Shown: in pieces, positions 24,502 to 32,551 of the stretch | Layout: each line of letters begins with the position of its first letter | Numbering within the stretch: the first letter of the stretch is position 1 | Assembly: GCA_021158465.1 (NCBI GenBank) | Contig: JAGGUN010000052.1 | Location: 66,160-102,188 of the forward strand | From: a bacterium | GTDB lineage: Bacteria; UBP14; UBA6098; 4484-93 | Reading direction: 5' to 3' | DNA: 36,029 nucleotides | Made by a program: the position numbers and the translations under genes | Notes under the pieces: model-generated | Told to the model about the DNA's origin: nothing | Seen by the model: the letters and a program-made list of their open reading frames with translations, nothing else | Databases searched by the model: none

Positions 24502-25566
24502 ATGCGCTTGAAACTTTTTATTCCAGGACCAACCGAGGTCAGAGATGAGGTGCTCAGATCTATGGCAAATCCTGCTATCGGACACCGCTCAAAACAGTTC
24601 TCAGAACTCTACGCAAGGGTTCAGCCGAAACTCCAGAAGGTGCTTTACACAAAGAATATCGTCTTTATCTCCACATCGTCATCAACCGGGCTTATGGAAG
24701 CAGCTGTCAGGAACTGCTCAAACAAGAGGATCGCAAGCTTCATCTGCGGAGCGTTCTCTAATAGATGGCATCAAATAGCCGTCGCAAACGGCAAGGAGGC
24801 TGATAGATACGAGGTAGAATGGGGAAAACCTATTACTCCCGAGATGGTTGATTCTGCCCTTTCTACGGGGAAATACGACGCGATCACGCTCGTCCACAAC
24901 GAAACATCGGTCGGGCTTATGAACCCACTCGAGGAAATCGCCGAGGTGATGAAGAAGTATCCCGATGTTATGTTCCTCGTTGATTCTGTCTCATCGATGA
25001 TGGGTGTGAAGATCGAAACGGATAAGCTGGGAATAGATGTTCTGCTTGCCGGCGTCCAGAAAGCCTTGGCACTACCACCAGGACTCGCTGTTGCATCCGT
25101 ATCAGAGAAAGCATTGAAAAAGGCAGAAACAGTCGAGAACAGGGGATACTATTTCGACTTCCTAACATTCCTCAAATATCACAACAAGAACCAGACACCG
25201 ACAACGCCAAGCATACCGCACATCTACGCACTCGACCTCCAGTTGGACAGGATACTTGAAGAGGGACTGGAGACTCGTTTCGCAAGACACCACGAAATGG
25301 CTGAATATACAAGAAACTGGGCAAAGAAGCATTTTGCATTATTCCCCGAACCTGGATACGAATCGGAAACACTCACCTGCATCAAGAACACAAGAGGCGT
25401 GAGCATCGCCGAGCTGAACGAAGAACTCAGCAAAAGAGGAATGACTATCTCCAACGGATATGGAAAGATGAAGGAGAAAACATTCCGAATCGCTCATATG
25501 GGAGACCTGACAATAGGTGAGGTAAAGGCGCTGACAGCAAATATCGAGGATATTCTCGGACTGTAA
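24502..25566 (+). CDS. class V aminotransferase, alanine-glyoxylate/serine-pyruvate type
   Basis: PLP-dependent enzyme of the small-molecule aminotransferase class V; 354 aa from the ATG at 24502. The GTG at 24496 lies inside the ribosome binding site AAGGAGGTG and is not used. The opening FIPGPTEVRDEVL and IGHRSKQF are family signatures. The PLP lysine is K187 in AGVQKALALPPG. HNETSVGLMNPL and VDSVSSMMGVK bind cofactor and substrate. Likely reactions include serine or alanine with glyoxylate or pyruvate, but phosphoserine or 2-aminoethylphosphonate relatives cannot be excluded. A lipoprotein gene follows 10 bases later. Confidence 0.9.
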   Translation: MRLKLFIPGPTEVRDEVLRSMANPAIGHRSKQFSELYARVQPKLQKVLYTKNIVFISTSSSTGLMEAAVRNCSNKRIASFICGAFSNRWHQIAVANGKEADRYEVEWGKPITPEMVDSALSTGKYDAITLVHNETSVGLMNPLEEIAEVMKKYPDVMFLVDSVSSMMGVKIETDKLGIDVLLAGVQKALALPPGLAVASVSEKALKKAETVENRGYYFDFLTFLKYHNKNQTPTTPSIPHIYALDLQLDRILEEGLETRFARHHEMAEYTRNWAKKHFALFPEPGYESETLTCIKNTRGVSIAELNEELSKRGMTISNGYGKMKEKTFRIAHMGDLTIGEVKALTANIEDILGL

Positions 25567-25576
25567 CCCAGCAGAT

Positions 25577-26128
25577 ATGAATCAGATCTTGTCCCTCTTT
25601 CTTGCCCTGAGTCTATTACTTTCATCCTGCCAAAAGAAGGAAAAGGAGGTTCCGTCAGAGTATCACCTAAGGGTACTCGGTCCTATCTCAGAGATCCAGC
25701 CAAAGGAGTACGGAGTTCGGGCAAATGCAATCCTCACCTCAAAACTGGGGAACAAATTCGCTGAGGCAAAAAGCGGTGCCGGGGTGCTTGTCATTCTCCC
25801 AACCACAAAAGGCGGGAAACTGACCTTTTCTGCATATACCTATGTTCCAAAAGGGAAGAGCCCAAAACTGGAAACAAGGGTAGCGGTTTTTCTGGGAGTG
25901 GCAAGAGGTCCTAAGACCGAAGTAGGTAGAAAGCTATCCGAGACAAATCTTACCCTGCTCTCCGAGAATCCGTCCGTACTCGAGCTTGGAGAAGGAGGAG
26001 CCATAGTTCCTCAAACAGCACGAGAGATTACTGTTGATATTCCGAAGGGTGTTTTCAGGCTCATTGTACTCTCAGACGGCAACGCCGCAACGACCAATTT
26101 CACCTTCTACCCCGCAGAACAAGGCTGA
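25577..26128 (+). CDS. lipoprotein of unknown function, 183 aa
   Basis: The N-terminal signal ends in a clear lipobox (LSLLLSSC, lipidated Cys at residue 18), followed by a charged spacer (QKKEKE). The mature part is beta-rich with repeated Gly/Lys turns (GVLVILPTTKGGKLTF, YTYVPKGKSPKLE). I do not recognise the family. The ribosome binding site is weak, so translation may depend on the upstream aminotransferase gene. The stop faces the amidase gene with 32 bases between, and no clear terminator. Confidence 0.78.
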   Translation: MNQILSLFLALSLLLSSCQKKEKEVPSEYHLRVLGPISEIQPKEYGVRANAILTSKLGNKFAEAKSGAGVLVILPTTKGGKLTFSAYTYVPKGKSPKLETRVAVFLGVARGPKTEVGRKLSETNLTLLSENPSVLELGEGGAIVPQTAREITVDIPKGVFRLIVLSDGNAATTNFTFYPAEQG

Positions 26129-26160
26129 TATCCAACCTACAAGGGAAAAGCAAGCTGTTT

Positions 26161-27225
26161 TTACTTCACCCTTTCCCTGAAGATTCTTAGACCCTTTGCA
26201 ATAGATTCGGCAATCCTGCTCTGAAAGGCGGATGTCCTGAGTAGTCTTTCCTCCTTTGGGTTGGAGATGAATGCCGTCTCAACAAGGACAGACGGCATAA
26301 ACGCACCAACAAGAACATAGAACCCAGCCTGTGATACTCCTCGTCTCCTTAGATGGGGAAGCTCCTCACCCACCGCCTCGTCGATACAGGTAGCAAGCTC
26401 GTTACTCTCGTATAAGAACTCATTCTGTATCATCTTCGTGATGATGAACTGAAGGTCATCCAGATTATCGGTAGGTGGATTGTCCTCCAGGAGAAGAACG
26501 GAGTTCTCAAGTTGTTCAGCTGCCCGTGCCTCATCGGTCTTCGCCACCGAGAGAAAGAATACCTCAAACCCCTCGGAACTCCTCCGCTTTGACCCGTTGC
26601 AGTGAATCGATATAAATATATCCCCGTGAAGCCTGTTTGCCATCTCACTCCGCTCGGATAGTGGAAGAAACCTGTCATCCTCACGGGTGAGATAAACCTC
26701 CCAGCCATCCTTCTCGAGAATAGGCTTGAGCTTACGAGCTATGGAAATGGTTATATCCTTCTCGTATGTCCCCAACGGTCCTATCGCACCCGGGTCCTTC
26801 CCTCCATGCCCAGGGTCGATTATAACCCGCTTGAAATCAAACTTCTTTTGAACAGGCGTTGTATCTCTCGGTTTGACCTCAGTTTCCTCAGATAGATTGT
26901 AACCCTTCGACGCCAAAAGCTCAAAAAAACCCTCCTTGGGCAGAAATATATCACCAGCATAGAAGACAGCATGGGATTTAAGCTCGTATGTTTCCCCGTT
27001 GAAAACAACGAATTCACTGCCAAGCGTCACAATGAGCGTGTCGGGACGCGAGCCAAAGATGAATACCCCTTTCTGCTTAAAGTGCGACCAGAAGCAACGC
27101 AGTCCAAAGGGCTCAAGACAATGGGAAGCAGCAACAAACTCCTCCCCATCAATAAGGACAGTATTCAACGAGGCAGCAGAGACTAACGCAGGGATGAGCA
27201 GCATCAGAAGGATGAACCTCTTCAT
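26161..27225 (-). CDS. N-acetylmuramoyl-L-alanine amidase (Amidase_3)
   Basis: Zinc hydrolase that cuts the amide between MurNAc and the stem peptide, acting outside the inner membrane. 354 aa with a signal peptide (FILLMLLIPALVSA). Residues about 20-125 form a domain I do not recognise, and the catalytic domain begins near 132. Metal and catalytic residues are visible in DPGHGGKDPGA, TYEKDI, SIHCN and VETAFISN. An insertion with EQLENSVLLLEDN is typical of AmiA/C-type regulation. It overlaps ridA by 4 bases (ATGA). Confidence 0.93.
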   Translation of the reverse strand: MKRFILLMLLIPALVSAASLNTVLIDGEEFVAASHCLEPFGLRCFWSHFKQKGVFIFGSRPDTLIVTLGSEFVVFNGETYELKSHAVFYAGDIFLPKEGFFELLASKGYNLSEETEVKPRDTTPVQKKFDFKRVIIDPGHGGKDPGAIGPLGTYEKDITISIARKLKPILEKDGWEVYLTREDDRFLPLSERSEMANRLHGDIFISIHCNGSKRRSSEGFEVFFLSVAKTDEARAAEQLENSVLLLEDNPPTDNLDDLQFIITKMIQNEFLYESNELATCIDEAVGEELPHLRRRGVSQAGFYVLVGAFMPSVLVETAFISNPKEERLLRTSAFQSRIAESIAKGLRIFRERVK

Positions 27226-27581
27226 ATCCTTGCAATCGCCTCTACTTCAATTCTTGCACCCTTCGGCAGGGATGAGACCTCGACCACTGCCCTTGCCGGT
27301 TTATGCGAGCCGAAGAGATATTCATATACAGAATTCACCACAGGGAAATTGGCAATATCGGTCAGGAAAACCGTGGTCTTGACAACAGATGCTGAACCAC
27401 CTCCCGCTGCTCTAACGATGGTAAGAACGTTTGCAAGAGCCTGTCTCACCTCCTCCTCAAATGAGGATGGTTTGGGTTCTATCCCCAGTTGCCCCGAGAC
27501 AAAAAGAAGCCCTTCAGAAAGAACTGCTTGACTATAATGCCCGAGAGCCTGTGGAGCATCAGCCGTGCTTATAAATTTCAT
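27222..27581 (-). CDS. ridA: RidA family enamine/imine deaminase
   Basis: Hydrolyses reactive 2-aminoacrylate-type enamines from PLP enzymes; trimeric and cytosolic. 119 aa from the ATG at 27581 (GGGAGG upstream; the GTG six bases earlier is less likely). It has GHYSQAVLSEGLLFVSGQLG, the ANVLTIVRAAGG helix, VVKTTVFLTDI and the closing motif PARAVVEVSSLPKGARIEVEAIA, seen in pieces. The Arg of the PARA motif, which binds substrate carboxylate, is present. Confidence 0.94.
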   Translation of the reverse strand: MKFISTADAPQALGHYSQAVLSEGLLFVSGQLGIEPKPSSFEEEVRQALANVLTIVRAAGGGSASVVKTTVFLTDIANFPVVNSVYEYLFGSHKPARAVVEVSSLPKGARIEVEAIARI

Positions 27582-27594
27582 CGGCACTCCTCCC

Positions 27595-28116
27595 TCAGTC
27601 TACATCGTACTTTACAACAGAGAAAAATGGCACATTAGCAATTTTCTCCCTGCCAGCAAGAGGTGTAAGCTCTATCAAACAGGATATTTCGTATATCCTA
27701 CCGCCAAGGCGCTCAATGAGGTTCATCGCTGCCCGCAATGTCCCACCGGTGGCGATGAGGTCGTCGAACAGAACCACACGCTCGCCAGGAGAGATTGCGT
27801 CTTTATGTATCTCCATATAATCCGTTCCATATTCGAGCTCGTATGACTCTTCTATCGTTTCAGCCGGGAGCTTGCCCTTCTTTCGAATAGGAACAAATCC
27901 GATCCCGAGAGCATAAGCTATCGCCGAGCCAAAGATAAAACCCCTCGCCTCAATGCCGACAATCTTAGAGATACCCTTCCCACGGTACCGCTCAACAAAC
28001 AGGTCAACAGCAGAGCGAAACACCTCGCCATTCCCAACAAGCGTCGTTATGTCCCTGAAAAGTATCCCCTTGCGCGGGAAATCAGGAATTGTGCGAATGT
28101 AGTCAGAATAATCCAT
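27595..28116 (-). CDS. apt: adenine phosphoribosyltransferase
   Basis: Purine salvage enzyme converting adenine and PRPP to AMP; 173 aa, normal. N-terminal IRTIPDFPRKGILFRDIT is the Apt signature. GIEARGFIFGSAIA binds PRPP and base, and the PRPP loop is VVLFDDLIATGGTLRAA. Ribosome binding site AAAGGAG lies four bases before the ATG. It is third in the operon after the LOG-family and acylphosphatase genes. Confidence 0.96.
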   Translation of the reverse strand: MDYSDYIRTIPDFPRKGILFRDITTLVGNGEVFRSAVDLFVERYRGKGISKIVGIEARGFIFGSAIAYALGIGFVPIRKKGKLPAETIEESYELEYGTDYMEIHKDAISPGERVVLFDDLIATGGTLRAAMNLIERLGGRIYEISCLIELTPLAGREKIANVPFFSVVKYDVD

Positions 28117-28126
28117 CCTTCTCCTT

Positions 28127-28408
28127 TCAAAACCTCACCTCGAACGAATCGAACTCACCCGTCGGCTCACCAAAAGAGACGACAACATCCTTTACCCAAG
28201 CAGAACGAGGGCCAATCCTCAACTGCTTGATAAGCTCGTTCAACAAGCCACGCTCACCCTCAACAACCACCTCGACATCACCCGTGGGAAGGTTGCGAAC
28301 ATATCCTTCTGTGATGTTTAAGCGACGGGCATTCACAAGAACAAAGTGGCGAAAGCCAACCCCCTGAACAATCCCCTTAACCAAGATATTTGCCCTTACC
28401 CGTTTCAT
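28127..28408 (-). CDS. acyP: acylphosphatase
   Basis: Small enzyme (93 aa) that hydrolyses acyl phosphates. The phosphate-binding loop GIVQGVGFRHFV carries the essential Arg, and the catalytic Asn is in GYVRNLPTGDVEVV. Five beta-strands and two helices fit the ferredoxin-like fold. The ATG overlaps the LOG-family stop (ATGA). Confidence 0.95.
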   Translation of the reverse strand: MKRVRANILVKGIVQGVGFRHFVLVNARRLNITEGYVRNLPTGDVEVVVEGERGLLNELIKQLRIGPRSAWVKDVVVSFGEPTGEFDSFEVRF

Positions 28409-28866
28409 CTGAGAACCGAGTATATGTAATCCATCGCCTCCTGTGCAGTCTCAAAAGGGCGAACTCCCGGAATATCCCAGGTGGAGATACCAGCAACCGT
28501 CCTCCCAAGACGGAGAGCCGCCGCAATCTCTGTGAGCGTTCCATACTTCCCATCGATAGCAACCAAAGCATCAGATGTGTTCACTATAATGAAGTTGCGA
28601 GCCTCGCCTATATTTGTCGCAATAGGAAAATCGATATAAGGGTTAGCAGTTCCTGGGTCAGACGACGGAAGTATCCCTATGGTTATTCCGCCTGCTGATT
28701 TTGCTCCACGAGCCGCTGCCTCCATCACCCCACCAAGACCACCACAAACGAGGATGTCGCCGTTTTCGGCTATTATCCTGCCGAGCTTCTCCGCCTTACG
28801 AAGAAGACCCTTCGTAGCAGAGCTACCACCAATAACACCTATCCGATGCTTGTGTGAAAAATCCAT
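28405..28866 (-). CDS. LOG/SLOG (TIGR00725-like) family protein
   Basis: Rossmann-like nucleotide-binding protein of the SLOG superfamily; 153 aa from the ATG at 28866. Motifs: IGVIGGSSA, LVCGGLGGVMEAAARGAKSAGG (two pieces), TIGILPSSDPGTANPYID and the KYGTLTEIAAAL signature (cf. PGGxGTxxE). Close relatives include cytokinin-activating LOG enzymes and molybdenum-cofactor carrier proteins, but TIGR00725-type members have no settled function. Longer starts at 28884/28887 would place the start between the -35 and -10 boxes, so 28866 is preferred. No ribosome binding site is seen. Confidence 0.85.
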   Translation of the reverse strand: MDFSHKHRIGVIGGSSATKGLLRKAEKLGRIIAENGDILVCGGLGGVMEAAARGAKSAGGITIGILPSSDPGTANPYIDFPIATNIGEARNFIIVNTSDALVAIDGKYGTLTEIAAALRLGRTVAGISTWDIPGVRPFETAQEAMDYIYSVLR

Positions 28867-28874
28867 CGAAGCTA

Positions 28875-28903
28875 AAAATAGCATCAAAAATCGTAATTGT
28901 CAA
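28875..28903 (-). promoter_or_regulatory. promoter for LOG-acyP-apt-ridA-amidase operon, likely leaderless
   Basis: TTGACA (28898-28903), 17-base spacer, TATTTT (28875-28880), then 8 bases to the ATG at 28866 with no Shine-Dalgarno. The -35 box overlaps the stop codon region of the upstream rqcH-like gene. Confidence 0.65.
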
Positions 28904-30438
28904 CTATGAAAATCGGGTTTTCTCGGCTCAACGAGAATAGTCTTGTACCTCACAAGAACAACCTTTCCTCCAACGGCTGACTTTGTCCTGTGGACCCACT
29001 TCCGCTTCGTGTATGCCACCTCAACAGTCGAAAATGTGCGACCCTTTGAGAAGTAAGCAGCAATTGATGCAACACGCTCAATCGTCCTACGAGGAACATC
29101 CTTGCCGTTCGTCTTGAGTATCAGATGAGAGCCAGGGATGTTGTGCGCATGAAAAAACATATCCTCCTTCCCGCCGATGGAGAAGGTAACATAATAGTTC
29201 TCCTTCGCCGAGCGACCAACAAACAACTCAAACCCATCTACAACAAAGCGATAAAACGGCTTTCTCGACGGCTGGGAATGTGGCATCAGAGATCCAGATG
29301 CAGACTCACCCTCCGCTACCTCATTCAGTGAGAATTCGATACGACGCTCAAGCTCCTCGATGCGAGATTTCACCTTCCCTAACCCACGCCGGAAGCGTCT
29401 CGCAAGTGAAAAATAGCGCTCAATGTTCCTCTGAAGCGGAACGGATGGATCAAGCTCAATCTCTACCGTCTTATCATCCGAATAAAGCGAAGGGAAGACA
29501 ACCTTTCTTGCATCCCTCGGAATATCCATCCTGTGAACGCTGAGTAGTTCCGCCTTTTCCTGAAGAAGTCGCCACTTGCTGAGATGCTCAATCTGTGAGC
29601 GAAGTGAACGAAGCGCACGCTCGATATAAGCCCTTTTCGGAGAAAAGGTTCTCTTGTGTCTCTTCAAATACTCGAGGAAGCCCGGCTCAAACGCGAAGCG
29701 AATCGCCTCATTTATGTCAACAAAACCGCTCGCTCGTGCAGGAGCAAACAGATCGAGAGGAAAAACAGAAACATAGCTACCATCAACGACAGACGGTGTT
29801 AGCTCAAGATGACATGCCTTCTCAAGAAGAAGCGAAGCACACTCCCCAAAAGAAGATGAGAGCTTCCTGCTTTCGGATAAAATGAATTCAAGCTCAAGCG
29901 GGTGAAAGAGCTCCTTTCTCTTCTCAAGCATCCGCGGTGAAGCGGAGAGGAGATTGAACGGGACAATCGGCTCAGGCTCGTGGTATGGAAATCCTGGGAA
30001 CACAGGTCGCACCAGCCCAGCAGAACGCTGTCTGAGAGAAGAGAGTATCCGACCATTCTCAACCAGAACAAGGTTCGCCTGACTGCCAAGAAGTTCAATA
30101 TAAACGGTTATCTTGCGGACTGATAACCCCTTCCTAACGGCAGTATCCAGCCTAAGCACCCTATCACCAGGAAGACAGGAAACAGACTCAACAACCCCAC
30201 CCTCTATGCACTTTATCCACCCTTCACGGAAAGGATGAGGCGATGATTCGCCCCTCAGATATACAGAGACAAAACGAACAGGAGAGTATATAAAACGAAG
30301 GCAGCCTCCACTGGAAAGGTAAATATCGAGGCAGTGAGACAGGACCTTGCCACCCGTCACCCGTGCACCCAGAACCTCCCCAGAGAGAAACGAGGCAAAT
30401 ACAGCCGCAACCTTTATATCGAAACAAGGAGGAGACAT
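28900..30438 (-). CDS. rqcH: RqcH/NFACT family ribosome quality-control factor
   Basis: 512 aa, shorter than the usual 550-570. The family recruits tRNA-Ala to add alanine tails to stalled chains on split 50S subunits. NFACT-N carries the conserved Asp-Arg (PGDRVLRLDT) and ELLGSQANLVLV. A helix-hairpin-helix and coiled-coil region occupies the middle (about 250-370). The NFACT-R domain shows FHAHNIPGSHLIL and VEVAYTKRKWVH. The start has no ribosome binding site; a weak promoter ends 6 bases upstream. The name is by family; fibronectin-binding protein is an older label. Confidence 0.9.
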   Translation of the reverse strand: MSPPCFDIKVAAVFASFLSGEVLGARVTGGKVLSHCLDIYLSSGGCLRFIYSPVRFVSVYLRGESSPHPFREGWIKCIEGGVVESVSCLPGDRVLRLDTAVRKGLSVRKITVYIELLGSQANLVLVENGRILSSLRQRSAGLVRPVFPGFPYHEPEPIVPFNLLSASPRMLEKRKELFHPLELEFILSESRKLSSSFGECASLLLEKACHLELTPSVVDGSYVSVFPLDLFAPARASGFVDINEAIRFAFEPGFLEYLKRHKRTFSPKRAYIERALRSLRSQIEHLSKWRLLQEKAELLSVHRMDIPRDARKVVFPSLYSDDKTVEIELDPSVPLQRNIERYFSLARRFRRGLGKVKSRIEELERRIEFSLNEVAEGESASGSLMPHSQPSRKPFYRFVVDGFELFVGRSAKENYYVTFSIGGKEDMFFHAHNIPGSHLILKTNGKDVPRRTIERVASIAAYFSKGRTFSTVEVAYTKRKWVHRTKSAVGGKVVLVRYKTILVEPRKPDFHS

Positions 30439-30444
30439 CCGTTA

Positions 30445-30472
30445 AAAATAGTTTGACACAACGGGAAACCAA
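30445..30472 (-). promoter_or_regulatory. weak promoter before the rqcH-like gene
   Basis: TTGGTT (30467-30472), 16-base spacer, TATTTT (30445-30450), six bases from the ATG. It overlaps the divergent promoter of the DUF5683 gene; only the -10 is convincing. Confidence 0.35.
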
Positions 30473-30481
30473 GCATAATTT
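30453..30481 (+). promoter_or_regulatory. promoter for DUF5683 gene, likely leaderless
   Basis: TTGACA (30453-30458) with TAATTT (30476-30481) at 17 bases, or CATAAT (30474-30479) at 15. The ATG follows at 30488 with no ribosome binding site, so the transcript probably begins at or beside the start codon. Confidence 0.6.
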
Positions 30482-30487
30482 TACCTT

Positions 30488-30982
30488 ATGAGAAAATTTA
30501 TGCTATTTTTCGTTTTGATAATCCTTCTACCGGAGGCTCTCTTGCCCCAGGACACAACATCTTCAATCCCCGCGAAAAACTCGACAAAAGCATTATTATT
30601 AAGCCTGATCCTCCCAGGAGCAGGGCAGGTCTATAACGGAGAATATATAAAGGCAGGAGCGTTTGCCACAGCAGTTTCCGCCTTTGCCTACGGAAGCTTC
30701 TATGAAAATAACCAGGCATCAAAGCTACTCGACAAACGGGAACTATACAGCGAAGGGTCAAGCGAATATCTCGAGCTGAAGGAACGGTTCAACAATCACA
30801 TATACAGAAGGAACCAGTATATCTGGTTATGGGTCGGCACAACCATATTGGCGGGTTTAGATGCATACATCGAGGCAGAGCTCTTCAACTTCGACACACA
30901 TCTCGAAATGAAAGAACCAGTGGTCACCTTCTATCTCTCGCTCCCATTAGCTGGGAAACATAAACCGCTCGAAGCTCCTTGA
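30488..30982 (+). CDS. DUF5683-like small membrane protein
   Basis: 164 aa. A signal peptide (FFVLIILLPEALLPQ) is followed by the family-type motif KALLLSLILPGAGQVYNGEYIKAG (seen as two pieces), a second hydrophobic stretch (FATAVSAFAYGSF) and a third (YIWLWVGTTILAGLDAYIEAELF). This pattern is that of DUF5683 proteins, common in Bacteroidota and relatives; their role is unknown. It is a single-gene unit with its own promoter. Its last 59 bases overlap the 3' end of the DUF4416 gene on the other strand. Confidence 0.8.
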   Translation: MRKFMLFFVLIILLPEALLPQDTTSSIPAKNSTKALLLSLILPGAGQVYNGEYIKAGAFATAVSAFAYGSFYENNQASKLLDKRELYSEGSSEYLELKERFNNHIYRRNQYIWLWVGTTILAGLDAYIEAELFNFDTHLEMKEPVVTFYLSLPLAGKHKPLEAP

Positions 30983-31466
30983 AGAAACTAAGAGCAACAT
31001 CGCATCTGTAGTCGGGGTATGTCCACGGCAGGGGTTCAAACCGACCGCGGTGATACATAAGCTCAATCTCAGCGTGGATACCACTGCCAAGATAAACCCT
31101 CTGAGGTGCAAACTTCGCTGAGGCAAGAACAACATTCAAAAGGGTCAGCACTCCAGGGTCGATATTGACAACCCTACTACCACCGACGGACAAACATTCC
31201 TCAACAGAGTTAGTGAAAAGCTTGGCATCTGCAAGCCTACCATAATCGAAGAGGTTTTTGAAGGAAACCCACAGACGCCAAAGCGGAGCCCCCATCTCCT
31301 GCTCATAATAGTCGGTGAAATCAAAAGGGATAACAGAAGAGAGTCTCTCAATCTCGCCAAACTCAGAAGATAAACGCGGTAGCACAGATGAAAGGTTCTT
31401 CTCCGGCTCGAAAACTATCAGCCCAACAAAGAGCTTCACAGGATCAGGGAAGAAAGGTTTTGCCAT
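30924..31466 (-). CDS. DUF4416 family protein
   Basis: 180 aa. It matches DUF4416 in order: VKLFVGLIVF, a PFDFTDYYEQEMGAPLWR block, KLFTNSVEECL, RVVNIDPGVLTLLNVVLASAKF and TYPDYR (long ones seen in pieces). The family is found mainly in anaerobes and its function is unknown. It is the last gene of the glcD-like operon; its ATG overlaps the preceding stop by one base (TGATG). The C-terminus is encoded opposite the DUF5683 C-terminus. Confidence 0.88.
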   Translation of the reverse strand: MAKPFFPDPVKLFVGLIVFEPEKNLSSVLPRLSSEFGEIERLSSVIPFDFTDYYEQEMGAPLWRLWVSFKNLFDYGRLADAKLFTNSVEECLSVGGSRVVNIDPGVLTLLNVVLASAKFAPQRVYLGSGIHAEIELMYHRGRFEPLPWTYPDYRCDVALSFFKELRAVYVSQLMGARDRR

Positions 31467-32551
31467 CAGCTTACCTCAAACGGAACCCCGACGGATTCTC
31501 CGATGGAAACAAGTGTTTTAACCACCTTTTCCGGGAGCAAAATGCCCTCGATAGCTCTTTTCTCCGCTTCCTCGAACTCCTTCTCGCCGTGAATGTATAT
31601 CCGCCCAGCTCCAACCTGTCTGGGAGAGTTTTTCAACATATCGATAAGCCGCCTCATCCTCGACTTAAACTCATCAACGGGCATAATCATACGGATATCC
31701 AAGGCAGCGAGGAAATGCCCAACATTGTGATGTGAAGAATCAGGAGAGCCTACATCAAGTCCAAAGGCGGCACCGGAGAGAACGCCAGAGAGGATATCAA
31801 CGAGCATCGCAAGACCATACCCTTTATGCCCGCCAAGCTCCTCCTTATCACCACCGAGCGGGAGCAAACCACCTTGCCTCCTCGAACGGATTGAGTCAAG
31901 AACAAAAGCAGGGTCAACCGCAGGTCTGCCATCAGCATCCACACACCAGCCAACCGGCATCACCCTCGAAAGACGCTCATACACCTCCACCCTGCCAGAG
32001 GTTATAACACTCGTCGCCATATCCAGAACAAACGGATAGCGCCACCCTGTAGGGACAGCAACACTTATCGGGTTTGTCCCGAGAACAGCCCGGCGGGAAA
32101 ATGTGTGAACGACAAGCGGTCTGGCATTGGTCATACAAATACCTATCATACCCTCCGAAAGAGGCTTCATAGCATAATATCCTGCTATACCAAAATGATT
32201 GCTATCCCTGACGAACGACAACCCAACACCAGATACCCTCGCTTTCTCTATCGCCTGCTCCATTGCAAAGTTAGCCGCCACCTGACCAAGACCGTTCCCT
32301 CCGCTTATGACCGAGACTGTCGGCGTACTTACAAGAACGGAAGGATGCGCCCTGGGGTCTATCTTGCCCGAACGGATACCATCGACATAACGGGAAAGTC
32401 GACCTATGCCGTGCGACGCAATCCCTCGAAGATCAGCAGTAATAAGCACATCTGCAAACCTATCAGAATCAGGCTCACTCACACCCAAGGAGAGCATTAC
32501 ACGCTTAGCAAAGTCGAAAAGATACTTATCTGAATACCTCCCAGCACTCAA
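31466..32551 (-). CDS. Ldh_2 family NAD(P)-dependent 2-hydroxyacid dehydrogenase
   Basis: 361 aa of the malate/L-sulfolactate/ureidoglycolate dehydrogenase family, which is unrelated to classical lactate dehydrogenases. Signatures: DLRGIASHGIGRLSRYV near the N-terminus (catalytic His), VRDSNHFGIAGYYA (second His), GTNPISVAVPT, and GGHKGYGLAMLVDILSG. The substrate cannot be read from sequence. The operon with a GlcD-like oxidase and Fe-S protein points to a 2-hydroxyacid such as lactate, malate or glycolate. It overlaps its neighbour upstream by 4 bases. Confidence 0.9.
   Translation of the reverse strand: MSAGRYSDKYLFDFAKRVMLSLGVSEPDSDRFADVLITADLRGIASHGIGRLSRYVDGIRSGKIDPRAHPSVLVSTPTVSVISGGNGLGQVAANFAMEQAIEKARVSGVGLSFVRDSNHFGIAGYYAMKPLSEGMIGICMTNARPLVVHTFSRRAVLGTNPISVAVPTGWRYPFVLDMATSVITSGRVEVYERLSRVMPVGWCVDADGRPAVDPAFVLDSIRSRRQGGLLPLGGDKEELGGHKGYGLAMLVDILSGVLSGAAFGLDVGSPDSSHHNVGHFLAALDIRMIMPVDEFKSRMRRLIDMLKNSPRQVGAGRIYIHGEKEFEEAEKRAIEGILLPEKVVKTLVSIGESVGVPFEVS

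Noticed and set aside
26129-26160. Possible terminator between the lipoprotein and amidase genes
   Set aside because: Short T/A runs are present but no stem of useful length could be drawn.
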